Below are positions 37,000 through 53,267 of a stretch of DNA of 64,000 nucleotides, piece by piece. The DNA comes from Stutzerimonas stutzeri (GTDB taxonomy: Bacteria; Pseudomonadota; Gammaproteobacteria; Pseudomonadales; Pseudomonadaceae). The notes under the pieces were generated by a model. It did no database searches. It was not told the DNA's origin and saw only the letters and a program-made list of their open reading frames with translations. The number at the start of each line of letters is the position of its first letter. Within the stretch, counting starts at the first letter, position 1. A program made the position numbers and the translations under genes. Location: assembly GCF_024448895.1 (NCBI RefSeq), contig NZ_JAMOIC010000012.1, forward strand, positions 1 to 64,000, written 5' to 3'.

Positions 37000-38187
37000 T
37001 CAATCAGCCTGACGACGCAGGAAGGCTGGGATATCCAGATAATCCAGGTCCTCCTGAGGATTCATCTTGGCCGCGGTTGCAGCCGCATGAGCCTGATTGC
37101 GCATAACCGTTGGGCGATCCAGATCGCGATAGTTCACGGCAGCCTGGTCCTGACGAGGAGCTGGAGCTGCCTGGGAAGCTACAGCAGAGGTCTGCAGGGT
37201 ATTGTCGACGACCTTGACGGGTTTCTCATGACGAGGACCGAGGCCAGTGGCAACGACGGTGACATGCAGCTCGTCAAGCATGTCCGGATCGATGACAGCG
37301 CCAACCTTGACGGTAGCTTCGTCCGAAGCGAAGGCCTCGATGATCTCGCCCACAGCGGCGTATTCGCCGAGTGAAAGATCCAGACCAGCCGTGATGTTGA
37401 CGAGGATTCCGCGCGCACCCTGCAGGTTGACGTCTTCCAGCAGCGGATTGCGAATAGCGGCCTCTGTGGCCTCGCGCGCCCGATTTGGTCCGGTCGCACA
37501 CCCAGTACCCATCATGGCCATGCCCATCTCGCCCATGACAGTCTTAACGTCAGCGAAGTCGACGTTCATCAGGCCTGGACGCTGCATGATGTCGGAGATA
37601 CCACGCACAGCGCCGGTCAGCACGTCATCCGCCTTGGCGAATGCAGCCAGCAGGCTGGCGTCCTTGCCGAGGATGGTCAGCAACTTTTCGTTAGGAATGG
37701 TGATCAGCGAGTCGACGCACTCGGACAACTGACGGATGCCTTCGTCAGCGACCTGCATGCGGCGGCGACCTTCAAACGGGAACGGGCGAGTCACGACTGC
37801 AACCGTGAGGATTCCCATTTCCTTGGCAACCGAGGCAATAACTGGAGCTGCGCCGGTGCCCGTACCGCCACCCATGCCAGTGGTGATGAACACCATGTCA
37901 GCGCCCTGGAGCACTTCAGCGATGCGCTCACGATCGTCCATGGCAGCCTGACGGCCAATGTCGGGATTGGTGCCTGCACCCAGGCCCTTGGTGATAGCGG
38001 AACCCAACTGCAGTACGGTCCGCGCTTCGATTTTCTTCAGCGCTTGGGCATCGGTGTTGGCGCAGATGAACTCCACACCTTCAACGTTGTTGCGCACCAT
38101 GTGATTGACAGCGTTACCGCCGCCTCCGCCTACGCCAATGACCTTAATCACTGCATTTTGCGGGGTATGATCTACGAGTTCGAACAT
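37000..38187 (-). CDS. ftsZ: Cell division protein FtsZ
   Basis: A 395-residue tubulin homologue that forms the division ring. GTP-binding [14 protein letters not shown], tubulin signature [15 protein letters not shown], the T7-loop region [11 protein letters not shown], a disordered linker (about 320-375) and C-terminal binding peptide [15 protein letters not shown] for FtsA/ZipA are all present. GGAGAGAGGGAA precedes the ATG. It follows ftsA by 47 nt. Confidence 0.98.
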   Translation of the reverse strand: MFELVDHTPQNAVIKVIGVGGGGGNAVNHMVRNNVEGVEFICANTDAQALKKIEARTVLQLGSAITKGLGAGTNPDIGRQAAMDDRERIAEVLQGADMVFITTGMGGGTGTGAAPVIASVAKEMGILTVAVVTRPFPFEGRRRMQVADEGIRQLSECVDSLITIPNEKLLTILGKDASLLAAFAKADDVLTGAVRGISDIMQRPGLMNVDFADVKTVMGEMGMAMMGTGCATGPNRAREATEAAIRNPLLEDVNLQGARGILVNITAGLDLSLGEYAAVGEIIEAFASDEATVKVGAVIDPDMLDELHVTVVATGLGPRHEKPVKVVDNTLQTSAVASQAAPAPRQDQAAVNYRDLDRPTVMRNQAHAAATAAKMNPQEDLDYLDIPAFLRRQAD

Positions 38188-38234
38188 TTCCCTCTCTCCT
38201 TCCAGCTTTCTAGTTTTAGTTACTGCCGCACTGC

Positions 38235-39482
38235 TTAAAAGTTGCCCTGGATCCAGCTCTTGAGCCGGTCCACGACAGACGTCTTGGGTTCTTCGGCGAA
38301 ATTGCCGAGACCGGACATGGATGTCCCATCGGTCTGCTTGCGCATCCCGTACAACAACAGGCCCACACCCGTGGAATAGATAGGATTGCGGACCACGTCC
38401 GCGAGTCCATTTACGCTGTGCGGTACGCCCAGGCGCACCGGCATATGAAAGATTTCTTCGGCCAGCTCGACGGCACCTTCCATCTTCGCCGTACCGCCGG
38501 TAAGGACGATTCCTGCGGGAACCAAATCCTCGTAGCCGCTGCGACGCAGCTCCGCCTGGATCAGTGTAAAGAGCTCGTCATACCGGGGCTCCACGACTTC
38601 GGCCAGTGCCTGCCGTGAGAGTTCCCGCGGCGGACGATCTCCGACGCTCGGTACCTTGATGGTCTCCCCCGGCCCCGCCAGCTTCGCCAGCGCGCAGGCG
38701 TAACGAATCTTTATTTCCTCGGCGTACTGCGTTGGTGTGCGCAGCGCCATGGCGATGTCATTAGTGACTTGGTCACCGGCGATAGGGATGACCGCCGTGT
38801 GGCGTATAGCACCTTCGGTAAAGATGCAGATGTCTGTCGTGCCGCCCCCGATGTCCACCAGGCAAACGCCCAGCTCCTTCTCGTCATCTGTCAGCACCGC
38901 ATGGGCCGAAGCGAGCTGCTCGAGAATGATGTCGTCGACCTCGAGGCCGCAGCGGCGTACGCATTTCTCGATGTTCTGCGCGGCGTTGACTGCGCAGGTG
39001 ACAACATGGACCTTGGCCTCAAGCCGGACCCCGGACATGCCAAGGGGCTCGCGAACGCCTTCCTGATTGTCGATGACGTAGTCTTGCGGAAGCGTATGCA
39101 ACACGCGCTGATCGGCGGGGATCGCTACGGCCTGGGCGGCATCGAGCACGCGCTCAAGGTCCGCTGTGCTCACTTCCCGATCGCGGATGGCAACAATCCC
39201 ATGCGAATTAAGGCTGCGGATATGGTTGCCTGCCAAACCGACGAACGCCGAGTGGATGCGGCAGCCGGCCATCAGCTGGGCTTCCTCGACAGCTCGCTGA
39301 ATCGACTGAACGGTGGATTCGATATTGACCACCACCCCTTTTTTCAGTCCGCGAGACGGATGGGTACCGATACCGACGATCTCAAGTTCGCCATCAGCCG
39401 TTACCTCTCCTACCAGCGCCACCACCTTGGAGGTTCCAATATCGAGACCGACGATCATCTTGCCGCTTTGCACGCTAGGCAT
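38235..39482 (-). CDS. ftsA: Cell division protein FtsA
   Basis: A 415-residue actin-like protein anchoring FtsZ to the membrane. MIVGLDIGTSKVVALVGEV is the phosphate-1 motif, VCLVDIGGGTTDICIF phosphate-2, and the amphipathic membrane-targeting helix is VVDRLKSWIQGNF at the end. ATG 39482 is preferred because GAGGA lies nine bases upstream; the ATG three codons earlier (39491) sits directly against that site. It starts 12 nt after ftsQ. Confidence 0.97.
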   Translation of the reverse strand: MPSVQSGKMIVGLDIGTSKVVALVGEVTADGELEIVGIGTHPSRGLKKGVVVNIESTVQSIQRAVEEAQLMAGCRIHSAFVGLAGNHIRSLNSHGIVAIRDREVSTADLERVLDAAQAVAIPADQRVLHTLPQDYVIDNQEGVREPLGMSGVRLEAKVHVVTCAVNAAQNIEKCVRRCGLEVDDIILEQLASAHAVLTDDEKELGVCLVDIGGGTTDICIFTEGAIRHTAVIPIAGDQVTNDIAMALRTPTQYAEEIKIRYACALAKLAGPGETIKVPSVGDRPPRELSRQALAEVVEPRYDELFTLIQAELRRSGYEDLVPAGIVLTGGTAKMEGAVELAEEIFHMPVRLGVPHSVNGLADVVRNPIYSTGVGLLLYGMRKQTDGTSMSGLGNFAEEPKTSVVDRLKSWIQGNF

Positions 39483-39494
39483 CTGTTTCATTCC

Positions 39495-40352
39495 TCAATT
39501 CTTCGCAACGACGGGTTCTTCCGCCGTGGTCGGGGCCGGCTCATGCCAAGCAACGGACAAACCGTTGGCATAGCGAAGGTCGATCCGCGCAATTCTGTCG
39601 CTTTCCTGCGCCAGCTCTTGCTGGTAGATGGCAGTGAAGCGCCGCATTTTTTCGATTATCTGGTCTCTTCCCAGAAGCAACTCGACGCCTTGCTTGGTCG
39701 TCAAAAACCAGCTGCCCCTTTCCCGCAACTCCAGACGGGCAATGGAAAAACCAAGCGGCCGCAGCATCTGGCTGAGCATCTGGTACTGCTGCATCACCCG
39801 CTGCTGGGCCCGCTTCGGACCATATAACTGGGGCAGGTGTTCATAACGAGTCAGATCTTCGGGCGCAAAGGCCTGTCCGTTGTTGTTCAGCAGTGATTCG
39901 TCGCCCCAACGCGCTATGGGCAGCTGCTCATCAAGCCGGACCATGACTTCGTCAGGCCAGATTCGACGAGCTTCTACATGTGCAATCCATGGCATCTGCT
40001 CAAGGTCGTGACGCAAGGCGTCCAGATCAACTTTGAAGAAGCTGGCTTCGACGAATGGCGCCATCCGGGCCTGAACGTCCTGCTGATCGACGTACGTCAG
40101 ATCGCCACGAACGCTGACTTTCGTGATTGGACGATCAGCATAGGGCGCCAGGTGATCACCCAGCTCGTAAAGCCCGACTGCCAACGCCACCAACATCACC
40201 GGCCAGAGAGCACGCTTAAGCGAACTCAGGCTGGGCCGAGGCAAGCGGGCCGAAAGCGGCTCGCGTTGCACCAGGCGACTCGCACCACGCTGTACGGGTT
40301 TGCGCGAAGTACGGCCGGTGCCCGGTTGAGTGTGACGAAGCGTAGTGATCAT
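39495..40352 (-). CDS. ftsQ: Cell division protein FtsQ
   Basis: A 285-residue bitopic membrane protein. A long basic cytoplasmic tail (1-50) precedes one TM (about 50-70), then a POTRA domain starting [20 protein letters not shown], and a beta domain. It links early and late division proteins (FtsBL). It follows ddlB by three bases, in the conserved ddlB-ftsQAZ order. Confidence 0.95.
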   Translation of the reverse strand: MITTLRHTQPGTGRTSRKPVQRGASRLVQREPLSARLPRPSLSSLKRALWPVMLVALAVGLYELGDHLAPYADRPITKVSVRGDLTYVDQQDVQARMAPFVEASFFKVDLDALRHDLEQMPWIAHVEARRIWPDEVMVRLDEQLPIARWGDESLLNNNGQAFAPEDLTRYEHLPQLYGPKRAQQRVMQQYQMLSQMLRPLGFSIARLELRERGSWFLTTKQGVELLLGRDQIIEKMRRFTAIYQQELAQESDRIARIDLRYANGLSVAWHEPAPTTAEEPVVAKN

Positions 40353-40355
40353 GGC

Positions 40356-42749
<2,394 letters not shown>

Positions 42750-42757
<8 letters not shown>

Positions 42758-43820
42758 GGGCCACCTCCAGGCAGATTTCGACGACGGTACGGGTAGCGTC
42801 CGGCCGAGCCAGGCGGCGCGCCGTGGCTCCCATGGCCTTGAGTTTTTCCGGCTGCATCATTACCTCGGTCAGCTGCGCGGCCAGCGCGGCAGCATCGGTC
42901 TTGGCTTGTGGGAGAAGAACGGCGGCGCCCTCCTTCGCCAGATATTCGGCATTGCGGGTCTGGTGATCATCGATGGCGTGGGGCAGCGGAACCAGAAACG
43001 AAGGCAATCCAGCTGCTGCCAGCTCACAAACCGTCAATGCGCCCGCACGGCAGATCACCAGATCCGCCCAGGCATAAGCTCGCGCCATATCCTTGATGAA
43101 AGGCGCAACCTCGGCCTCGATACCTGCGGCGCGGTAGCGCTCCTGCGTGACTTCCGCGTGCTGCTTGCCAGCCTGGTGAAATATTTCAGGCCGAAGTTCC
43201 TGGGCGAGTAACCCAAGCGCCTCTGGGAGCATCTTGTTCAACGGCTCTGCACCAAGGCTGCCGCCCAGTACCAACAACCGTACTCGCCGACCAATCAATG
43301 TCTGTCTAGGCGTCTCGAGAAACAATTCATGCCGCACAGGGTTGCCTGTGGTACGCAGCTTGGTGCTGTTCTTGAACGTCTCGGGAAACGCCTCGCAAAC
43401 GCGCTGCGCAAATGGCACCAGGCTGCGGTTGGCGGTACCGGCCACGGCGTTCTGCTCATGGATGATCAGGGGAACACCGGCCAGCTTCGCGGCTAAACCG
43501 CCTGGCCCGGTGACATAACCACCGAGCCCTAGCACGCAGATTGGCTGTACGTCGCGCATGACCCGCCGGGCCTGCCCAAGCGACCGCAGCAGCTGGAATG
43601 GCGCTTTGAGAAGTGAGGCCACGCCTTTGCCACGCAAGCCGCTCACCTGAATCAGATGAAGCGGAAGGCCGGCTGCGTGCACCACTTCGTTTTCGATACC
43701 GCGGGGCGTACCCAGCCAGTGAACGCTGTAACCACGACTCTGGAACTCATGAGCGCAGGCCAGCGCGGGGAATACGTGTCCGCCCGTCCCGCCGGCCATG
43801 ATCAGCACGTTAGCGCCCAT
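42750..43820 (-). CDS. murG: UDP-GlcNAc:lipid I N-acetylglucosaminyltransferase
   Basis: A 356-residue GT28 enzyme on the inner face of the membrane, making lipid [22 protein letters not shown] contains the first G-loop, [14 protein letters not shown] the second, and [23 protein letters not shown] the UDP-GlcNAc site. AAGGAG lies eight bases before the ATG at 43820; a longer frame from 43865 is in the ftsW coding region. It overlaps ftsW by 11 bases. Confidence 0.96.
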
Positions 43821-45045
43821 GGACAATCTCCTTGGGCTTCGTCGCGACGACTTCAGCGAAATCATCCTCGCTGAACTCGGCGTCCTCGCTACCCAGCACC
43901 GTGCGACTCTCCCACTCGATGCGCAGAAGCAGCGCCATGCTTGCGCAGGTCACGACCAGAGAACTGCCGCCATAGCTGAGAAATGGCAGCGTAAGCCCTT
44001 TGGTCGGCAGCAGCCCTACATTCACCCCGACGTTAATCAGGAACTGGCCAAGCCAAAGAAACGCGACACCCCAGGCTATGTAAGCCGCAAAAAACTGGCG
44101 TGCACGCTCGGCGGCAAGGCCGATGTACAGCGCACGCACACCAACGAAGGCAAACAGCAGAATGGTCAGAAGCGCACCGACCATGCCAAGTTCTTCAGCA
44201 AGGACAGAAAACACGAAATCGGTGTGTGCTTCGGGAAGATAGAACTGCTTCTGTACGCTGTTGCCCAGCCCTACACCCAACCATTCCCCTCGCCCGAACG
44301 CGATCAGCGCCTGGGTAAGCTGGTAACCGGCGCCATACTGATCGGCCCACGGATCGGTAAAGGTAATCAGCCGCTGCAGGCGATATTCCTGAGTCTGTAC
44401 CAGAATGAATACTGCGCCGACTGCAAGCAGAACCAGCAGGCTGAAACGAACCAGACCGACGCCGCCAAGAAACAGCATCGCTACCGCCGCGCCCATCATG
44501 ACCACAGTGGCACCGAAGTCAGGTTCAAGGAGGAGCAGCATTGCCATGGGCAGCAGGACGAGGAACGGCTTGAGAAACCCCCAGAGGCTCTCGCGCACTT
44601 CCTGCTGACGGCGTACCAGATAGCCAGCGAGATAAACAACCACGAAAAGTTTGGCGAGCTCGGACGGCTGTACGTTGAAAGCGCCGAAACCGATCCAGCG
44701 CATGGAACCGTTGACCTCTCGGCCTATACCCGGAATCAGCACCAGAATCAGTAGCGCAAAAGCGCCCAATAGCAGCATCCAGTCCAGCCGTTGCCAGGCC
44801 GACAAAGGCACCAACAGTACCGCTGCTGCAGCGACCAGACCTAACAGCACGTAAACCAGATGACGGATCATGTGGTACATCGCGTTGCCGGAATTCACCG
44901 CGGCGACTTCCGACGACGCCGAAGTGATCATGACCAGCCCGAGGCCGAGCAGCGCGAGACATCCGGCAAGCATCGGGAAATCGAGATCAAGGCCGCGCCG
45001 ACGGCTGAACAAAGGAGACGGTGCACTGCGCAGGAAGGCAAGCAT
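43810..45045 (-). CDS. ftsW: Septal peptidoglycan polymerase FtsW
   Basis: A 411-residue SEDS-family glycosyltransferase with about ten TM helices. Family hallmarks are QPSELAKLFVVVYLAGYLV, EPDFGATVVMMGAAVAML, the AHTDFVFSVLAEELGMVGA loop with the essential Asp, and the C-terminal GLTLPFLSYGGSSLV. ATG 45045 overlaps the murD stop by one base; longer in-frame starts lie inside murD. It works with FtsI at the septum. Confidence 0.95.
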   Translation of the reverse strand: MLAFLRSAPSPLFSRRRGLDLDFPMLAGCLALLGLGLVMITSASSEVAAVNSGNAMYHMIRHLVYVLLGLVAAAAVLLVPLSAWQRLDWMLLLGAFALLILVLIPGIGREVNGSMRWIGFGAFNVQPSELAKLFVVVYLAGYLVRRQQEVRESLWGFLKPFLVLLPMAMLLLLEPDFGATVVMMGAAVAMLFLGGVGLVRFSLLVLLAVGAVFILVQTQEYRLQRLITFTDPWADQYGAGYQLTQALIAFGRGEWLGVGLGNSVQKQFYLPEAHTDFVFSVLAEELGMVGALLTILLFAFVGVRALYIGLAAERARQFFAAYIAWGVAFLWLGQFLINVGVNVGLLPTKGLTLPFLSYGGSSLVVTCASMALLLRIEWESRTVLGSEDAEFSEDDFAEVVATKPKEIVHGR

Positions 45046-46388
45046 CAGCTGAGCGCCCCCACCGCTGCGGCGAACTGACGCCCGCGATCTTCGAAATTGT
45101 CGAACATGTCGAAGCTGGCACATGCTGGCGACAGCAATACCGCATCACCCGGTTTGGCCAGCGTAGCGGCGAGCTGCACCGCAGCCTGCAGGGTTTCGAC
45201 TCGATGCAAAGGGGCTGCGCCGTCCAGCGCTCTGGCGAGAAGTTCGGCATCCCGCCCAATGAGGATGACCTCTCGGCATTGATGCGACACGGGGCTGTGC
45301 AACCCGGAGAAATCAGCGCCTTTACCGTCGCCACCGGCGATCAGCACCAGCTGGCCCTTTATATCGCTACCCAAGCCGTCGATCGCAGCAAGGGCGGCGC
45401 CCACATTGGTCGCCTTCGAATCGTCGTAGTAGCTAACACCGCGGCGCTCGCCAACCCATTGGCAGCGGTGAGCCAGGCCTGCAAAACGGCGCAGCGTGTC
45501 CAGCATCGGCTCGAACGGTAAGCCTGCCGCATGTCCAAGCGCCAGAGCCGCCAGCGCATTGGATTGATTGTGGGCACCGCGAATTTTGAGTTGGTTGGCA
45601 GGCATCAGCGCGTCGAATTGGAACGCGAGGTACTTCTCGCCATTTTCCTCGAACAGCCCGAAGCCTTTGAAATCAGGCTTGCCCAGACCAAACGACCATG
45701 TCGGCAGGTCATCGGCTACCAGAGGACGGCTCAATCGATCATCGCGATTCACGACAACCTGCCGTGCGCCACGGAATATGCGGTGCTTGGCCTGGTGATA
45801 AGCAGGCAATCCGTCGTAGCGATCCATGTGGTCTTCGCTGATGTTCAGGCAGGTCGCGACTTCGGCATTCAGCAAGTCGGTCGTTTCCAGCTGAAAGCTC
45901 GACAGTTCCATCACGTAGAGCTCAACGCTTTCATCGAGCAGATCCAGCGCCGGCGTACCCAGGTTGCCGCCGACCGCGACCTTGCGACCGGCTGCTGCGG
46001 CCATTTCACCTACCAGGCAGGTCACGGTGCTCTTGGCATTGGAGCCCGTGATCGCAACGATGGGTGCTTTCGCTTCACGGGCGAACAACTCGATATCACC
46101 AGACAGTTTTACACCCCGTGCTGCAGCGGCTTGCAACGCGGGGGTGCTGATCGGCAGCCCAGGGCTTACCAGCAGCTCGCTGGCGCGGCAGAGAAACTCG
46201 ACATCAAGCTCACCGCAGCGAACTTCGATATCCGGATACTGCGATTGCAGAGTGGCCAGCTCCGGGGGGTTCGCACGTGTATCGGCGACGGCGAACGGCA
46301 GCCCGCGGCGCGCCAGGTGGCGAACCAAGGACATGCCGCTTTTGCCTAGGCCTACGACGATGCGGAACTGATCGGACGCGATGAGCAC
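45045..46388 (-). CDS. murD: UDP-N-acetylmuramoyl-L-alanine:D-glutamate ligase
   Basis: A 447-residue Mur ligase. VVGLGKSGMSLVRHLARRGL is the N-terminal Rossmann fold, VAITGSNAKSTVTCLVGEMA the P-loop (AKS rather than GKS), NISEDHMDRYDGLPAYHQAKH the central domain, and YYDDSKATNVGAALAAI the C-terminal linker. Asn/Ala at the P-loop is usual for Pseudomonas MurD. It starts six bases after mraY and overlaps ftsW by one base. Confidence 0.96.
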   Translation of the reverse strand: MLIASDQFRIVVGLGKSGMSLVRHLARRGLPFAVADTRANPPELATLQSQYPDIEVRCGELDVEFLCRASELLVSPGLPISTPALQAAAARGVKLSGDIELFAREAKAPIVAITGSNAKSTVTCLVGEMAAAAGRKVAVGGNLGTPALDLLDESVELYVMELSSFQLETTDLLNAEVATCLNISEDHMDRYDGLPAYHQAKHRIFRGARQVVVNRDDRLSRPLVADDLPTWSFGLGKPDFKGFGLFEENGEKYLAFQFDALMPANQLKIRGAHNQSNALAALALGHAAGLPFEPMLDTLRRFAGLAHRCQWVGERRGVSYYDDSKATNVGAALAAIDGLGSDIKGQLVLIAGGDGKGADFSGLHSPVSHQCREVILIGRDAELLARALDGAAPLHRVETLQAAVQLAATLAKPGDAVLLSPACASFDMFDNFEDRGRQFAAAVGALS

Positions 46389-46394
46389 TCTTTA

Positions 46395-47477
46395 TTACCT
46401 CAACTTCAATGTAGCGAGACCGACCAGCACCAGAATCACCGTGATGATCCAAAAGCGCACGATGACCCGTGGCTCGGGCCAGCCCTTGAGTTCGAAGTGG
46501 TGATGGATCGGTGCCATGCGGAACACGCGCTTGCCTGTCAACTTGAACGAGGCGACCTGAATCATCACCGAGAGGGTTTCCATCACGAAAACGCCACCCA
46601 TGATGAACAGCACCACTTCCTGCCGGACAATCACAGCAATGGTTCCCAACGCGGCCCCAAGGGCCAGCGCGCCGACATCGCCCATGAAGACCTGAGCCGG
46701 ATAGGTGTTGAACCAGAGAAAGCCGAGCCCTGCACCGATCAACGCGCCGCAGAAGACGATCAGCTCGCCTGCGCCGGGGATGTAGGGAATGAGCAGGTAG
46801 TCAGCGAAATTCACGTTGCCGGAGAGGTAGCAGAAGATGCCCAGCGCCCCACCCACCATCACGGTCGGCATGATTGCCAACCCGTCGAGCCCGTCGGTGA
46901 GATTTACCGCGTTGCTCGAGCCGACGATGACGAAATAGGTCAGTACCACGAAGCCGATGCCCAGGGGGATCTCGACGTTTTTCAATAGCGGCAGGATCAG
47001 AGTCGTTTCTACCGGAGTCTGCGCAGTCATATAAAGGAAGATCGCAGCACCGAGTCCGAACACCGACTGCCAGAAGTATTTCCAGCGGCTGGGCAAACCA
47101 CGGGAGTTCTTTTCGATGACCTTGCGGTAATCATCGACCCAGCCAACCGCGCCGAACAGCAAGGTGACCGCTAGCACGACCCACACGTAGCGGTTTGCAA
47201 GGTCGGCCCAGAGCAGGGTGCTGATTGTGATCGCGCTGAGAATCAAGGCGCCACCCATAGTCGGCGTGCCCGACTTGGCAAGGTGGCTCTGCGGACCGTC
47301 GGTACGTACCGATTGACCGATCTGGCGCAGCTGTAGCGTGCGGATCAACCAGGGCCCCATCCAAAGCGACAGGACCAGCGCAGTCAGCACGCCGAGAATT
47401 CCGCGCAGGGACAAGTATTGGAAGACTGCGAAGCCCGTGTGGAACTGTTGCAGGTACTCGGCGAGCAGCAGCAGCAT
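46395..47477 (-). CDS. mraY: Phospho-MurNAc-pentapeptide translocase
   Basis: A 360-residue, ten-TM enzyme transferring phospho-MurNAc-pentapeptide to undecaprenyl phosphate (lipid I). The catalytic Asp pair is in [18 protein letters not shown], the motif [18 protein letters not shown] and the HHH segment [13 protein letters not shown] are intact. ATG overlaps the murF stop by one base (TAATG); GGAGA is eight bases upstream. Confidence 0.97.
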   Translation of the reverse strand: MLLLLAEYLQQFHTGFAVFQYLSLRGILGVLTALVLSLWMGPWLIRTLQLRQIGQSVRTDGPQSHLAKSGTPTMGGALILSAITISTLLWADLANRYVWVVLAVTLLFGAVGWVDDYRKVIEKNSRGLPSRWKYFWQSVFGLGAAIFLYMTAQTPVETTLILPLLKNVEIPLGIGFVVLTYFVIVGSSNAVNLTDGLDGLAIMPTVMVGGALGIFCYLSGNVNFADYLLIPYIPGAGELIVFCGALIGAGLGFLWFNTYPAQVFMGDVGALALGAALGTIAVIVRQEVVLFIMGGVFVMETLSVMIQVASFKLTGKRVFRMAPIHHHFELKGWPEPRVIVRFWIITVILVLVGLATLKLR

Positions 47478-48853
47478 TAATATTTCTCCATGCCGGATGC
47501 GGAAAGCGCTGCGACGACCTTGTCCATGGCAGCGCTCCGAGATCCCTTGATCAAAATGGTTGTCCCGTTACCTTGTTCCAGACTCAGTGCCTCGATGAGG
47601 CTCTGCTGATCAGCAAAATGGCGGCCGCCAGCGCCAAAGGCGTCGACGGCATGCTTCATGAGCGGGCCAACCGCGAGCAACGTATCCACCTTGCCGCTGG
47701 CGTAAGCCCCCACTTCACGGTGGCCTTGCTCAGCCCACTCGCCCAGCTCGCCCATATCGCCCAGTGCCAACACCGTGCGCCCGGCAAAGCTGCCAAGCAC
47801 GTCAATGGCAGCGCATATGGAAGCGGGATTGGCGTTGTAGGTGTCATCGATCAGGCGGACACCATTGCTAAGCATCTGGGCGACGCCCCTTCCCTTCACC
47901 GGCTGCAGACTTTCCAGTCCGACGACGATGTGTTCGCGCGAGATGCCCAACGCGCTAGCCGCCGCTGCGGCTGCCAAGGCATTGGCAACGTTGTGGCGAC
48001 CAAGCAGGTTCAGCTGAACGCGGACGGAGCCGGCTGGATTGGTCATGACGAAGTTCGGGCACCCGCGCAAGTCGTAGGCGATCGAAGCAGGAAGGAAGTC
48101 AGCCAATGGGCTGTTGATCGCAAAGCTCACCACGCGCTTGCCAGCAACACGGCGCTCCCAGGTCGCGTAAGCGCGTTCGTCTCGATTGAGGATGGCGACA
48201 CCGCTAGCTCCCAACCCGTCGAGTATCTCGCCTTTGGCCTCCACGATCTTTTCGGGACCGCCGAACTCGCCGACATGGGCCGTGCCCGCGTTAGTAATCA
48301 AGCTGACATCTGGCTTGGTCAAATTGACGGTGTAGGCGATTTCGCCAACACGCGAAGCGCCCAACTCAATGACTGCCGCCTGATGATGAGGGGCCAGCTC
48401 CAGAAGCGTCAGCGGAGCGCCTAGGTCGTTGTTCAGATTGCCCCGGGTGGCATGCACAGCGTCATCGCCATAGGCAGCGCGAAGGATGCTGGCAAGCAGC
48501 TCCTTGACGCTGGTCTTCCCGCTGGAGCCTGTGATGGCAGCAACCGGGCCGCGAAAAACTGCACGGTTCAATGCTCCCAACTGACCCAGCGCGATCCGGC
48601 TATCGGCGACGACCAATTGGGGCAGAGAGGACTCGGGAACATGGTGCTCTACCAACGCGGCAACGGCGCCCCTGGCGGCAACGTCTGCCAGGTAGGCATG
48701 CCCGTCGAACCGGGGCCCGGTCAGAGCGATAAACAGCTGACCAGGCTCGATGGCACGACTGTCAGTACTCACAGAACGGAAGGATGCATCAGCATCTATC
48801 AATTTGCCGGACAAAGGGGCTGCGAGATCGCTCAGGCGCATGACTTCAAGCAT
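47477..48853 (-). CDS. murF: UDP-MurNAc-tripeptide D-alanyl-D-alanine ligase
   Basis: A 458-residue Mur ligase adding D-Ala-D-Ala. [18 protein letters not shown] is the P-loop, [13 protein letters not shown] and [14 protein letters not shown] the central domain, [17 protein letters not shown] the C-terminal junction. The start [16 protein letters not shown] at 48853 overlaps murE by eight bases; the ORF start nine codons earlier is inside murE. Confidence 0.96.
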   Translation of the reverse strand: MLEVMRLSDLAAPLSGKLIDADASFRSVSTDSRAIEPGQLFIALTGPRFDGHAYLADVAARGAVAALVEHHVPESSLPQLVVADSRIALGQLGALNRAVFRGPVAAITGSSGKTSVKELLASILRAAYGDDAVHATRGNLNNDLGAPLTLLELAPHHQAAVIELGASRVGEIAYTVNLTKPDVSLITNAGTAHVGEFGGPEKIVEAKGEILDGLGASGVAILNRDERAYATWERRVAGKRVVSFAINSPLADFLPASIAYDLRGCPNFVMTNPAGSVRVQLNLLGRHNVANALAAAAAASALGISREHIVVGLESLQPVKGRGVAQMLSNGVRLIDDTYNANPASICAAIDVLGSFAGRTVLALGDMGELGEWAEQGHREVGAYASGKVDTLLAVGPLMKHAVDAFGAGGRHFADQQSLIEALSLEQGNGTTILIKGSRSAAMDKVVAALSASGMEKY

Positions 48854-50308
48854 CGGAACTCCTCCAGGCAGCCAGGGCAATCGATGCCTGTTCCAAATCG
48901 GAGAACGGCAGTCGTTCGCCTTTGATTTCCTGATAGTCCTCGTGGCCTTTTCCGGCGAGCAAGATCACATCATCTATAGCGCTGCGCGCGATGCAGCTCG
49001 CAATGGCAGCGGCGCGGCCGGGGATGAAAGCTGCGCGATCGGGCGCATCAAAACCGGTGCGAATCTCGTCGAGAATCTGCAAGGGGTCTTCATTTCGCGG
49101 GTTATCATCCGTGACCACTACCTGGTCCGACAGGCGCTCAGCGACTTTCGCCATCAGGGCGCGCTTGCCGCGGTCACGATCACCACCACAACCAAATACG
49201 CACACGAGTTTGCCCCGGGCATGCGGGCGCAGCGCATCAAGCACTTTTTCCAAAGCATCAGGCGTATGAGCGTAATCGACGACGACCAGCGGTCGGCCAT
49301 CCCCACCTAGCCGCTGCATACGTCCGGCAGGACCCTCGATTTTCGGGAGGACAGCCAGTATCTCGTCAAGCGGATAATTCATTCCCAGCAAGGCACCCAC
49401 TGCAGCAAGCACGTTGCTGACATTGAACCGGCCAAGCAACGGGCTGCGCAGCGATCGTTCACCCTGCGGCGTTACGAGGCGCGCATGGATTCCATGGTCG
49501 TCCAGGCGTGCTTCCGGGCAATAGAGATAGGCCGAACTGTCGTTCAGACTGTAGGTAATCAAACGCGATTCCGGGCGTTCTATTGCTAGAGAGCGGCCTA
49601 GTTCATCGTCCAGATTCACGACACGGCAGCAGAGCCCGGGCATATCGAACAGCTGCGCCTTCACTTCACCATAGGCTTCCATGGATCCGTGGTAATCGAG
49701 GTGGTCGCGAGAAAGGTTGGTAAATACGGCTACGTCGAATGCCAGCGCAGCGACTCGGCCCTGCGCCAAGCCATGTGACGATACTTCCATCGCCACAGCA
49801 CGTGCGCCCTGCTTGCGCAGATTTGCAAGGTTGGCTTGTACGCCAATGGCATCGGGCGTGGTGTGTTTGCCGAGTACCAGCTCTCCATGAAAGCCGGTGC
49901 CCAGCGTCCCAATGATTCCGCACCGTTCGCCCATCTGATTGAGGGCCTGTGCTATCAGATAGCTCACGCTGGTCTTGCCGTTCGTTCCAGTTACGCCTAC
50001 CAGATGCAGACTGCGGCTCGGCTCGCCGTAGAAGCGGCCTGCAATCGCCGACAGTTGACCTGCCAGATTGCGTACGGGCACCAGCTCAGCGCTGGCGGCA
50101 GTCATTTCGGCCGAACCCTCGGCTTCGTAGGCGACAGCGGCCGCGCCATGCGCGATGGCATCAGCGATATGCACACGTCCATCCTGCTGATAGCCGGGTA
50201 CAGCCAGGAACAGATCACCCGGACGGACCTTGCGGCTGTCCAGCGTCAGCTCTCGGATCAAGGCGTCGCCGGCAGCCTGTGGCAGCAGCTGATTCAACGG
50301 CATCGGCA

Positions 50309-50309
<1 letters not shown>
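48846..50309 (-). CDS. murE: UDP-MurNAc-L-Ala-D-Glu:meso-diaminopimelate ligase
   Basis: A 487-residue Mur ligase. VGVTGTNGKTSVSYLIAQAL is the P-loop, NLSRDHLDYHGSMEAYGEVKAQLF holds the carbamylated-lysine region, and DDNPRNEDP is the DNPR motif that specifies meso-diaminopimelate, expected of a Gram-negative. The ATG overlaps the ftsI stop by one base; an ATG two codons on is an alternative. Confidence 0.97.
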
Positions 50310-52319
<2,010 letters not shown>

Positions 52320-52323
<4 letters not shown>

Positions 52324-53267
52324 CGCAACTTCTCCGCAACACGCATCACTGCGCTACGTGAACGGGAATTCGCTTTGACCTCTTCTGCAGATGCGTACTG
52401 CGGCTTACCCAACAGTTTCAGTCGTGGCACGAACTTCTCGGGAATGATTGGCAGGTCGCGAGGCATGGTGTCGGCTTCGCCTTTGGCGTGACGACGCATG
52501 AACTGTTTGACGATACGGTCTTCCAGGGAATGGAAGCTGATAACAACGAGACGACCGCCAATCTCGAGCGCTTCGAGCGCAGCCTCGAGCCCGACCTCCA
52601 GATCTCCGAGCTCGTTGTTGATGAATATACGCAGCCCCTGAAATGCGCGAGTCGCCGGGTTTTTGCCTTTTTCCCATGCCGGATTGGCGACCGTCAGTAC
52701 CTGGGCCAGATCAGCCGTACGCTCAAAGGGGCGCTCGGAGCGACGCAGCACCACAGCACGCGCCATGCGTCGAGCGAAGCGCTCCTCACCATATTCCTTA
52801 AGCACCCGCGCGATGTCTTCTTCATTCGCGGTTGCAATCCACTCGGCCGCGCTGATACCTCGACTGGGGTCCATGCGCATGTCCAGAGGACCATCATTAA
52901 GAAAACTGAAGCCACGCTCAGGGTCGTCAAGCTGGGGTGACGAAACGCCAAGATCCAGCAAAACACCGCTCAAAGTACCGGTCCAGCCGCGCTGCGAGAC
53001 CTCCGCACCAAGCTCAGCAAAACTTCTCTGCACAACGACAAAGCGGCCATCCTCGGCCGCCAGTGCTTGCCCCGTAGCGATTGCTAGCGGGTCTTTATCG
53101 AATCCTAGCAAACAGCCATCAGGCCCAAGCTGCCGAAGCAGGAGACGGCTATGCCCGCCTCGGCCAAAGGTCCCATCCAGATAGCGACCATCCGGGCGCA
53201 CCGCGAGGGCCGCAACGGCCTCGTCAAGCAACACGGTCACATGGTTGTAGCTACTGGTCTGGCTCAC
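52320..53267 (-). CDS. rsmH: 16S rRNA m4C1402 methyltransferase
   Basis: A 315-residue SAM enzyme. [31 protein letters not shown] contains motif I in part; [18 protein letters not shown] and [12 protein letters not shown] are diagnostic; an inserted helical domain (about 110-200) and [16 protein letters not shown] follow. GTG start overlaps the mraZ stop by four bases. RsmI, which modifies the same nucleotide's ribose, is coded 1.2 kb away. Confidence 0.96.
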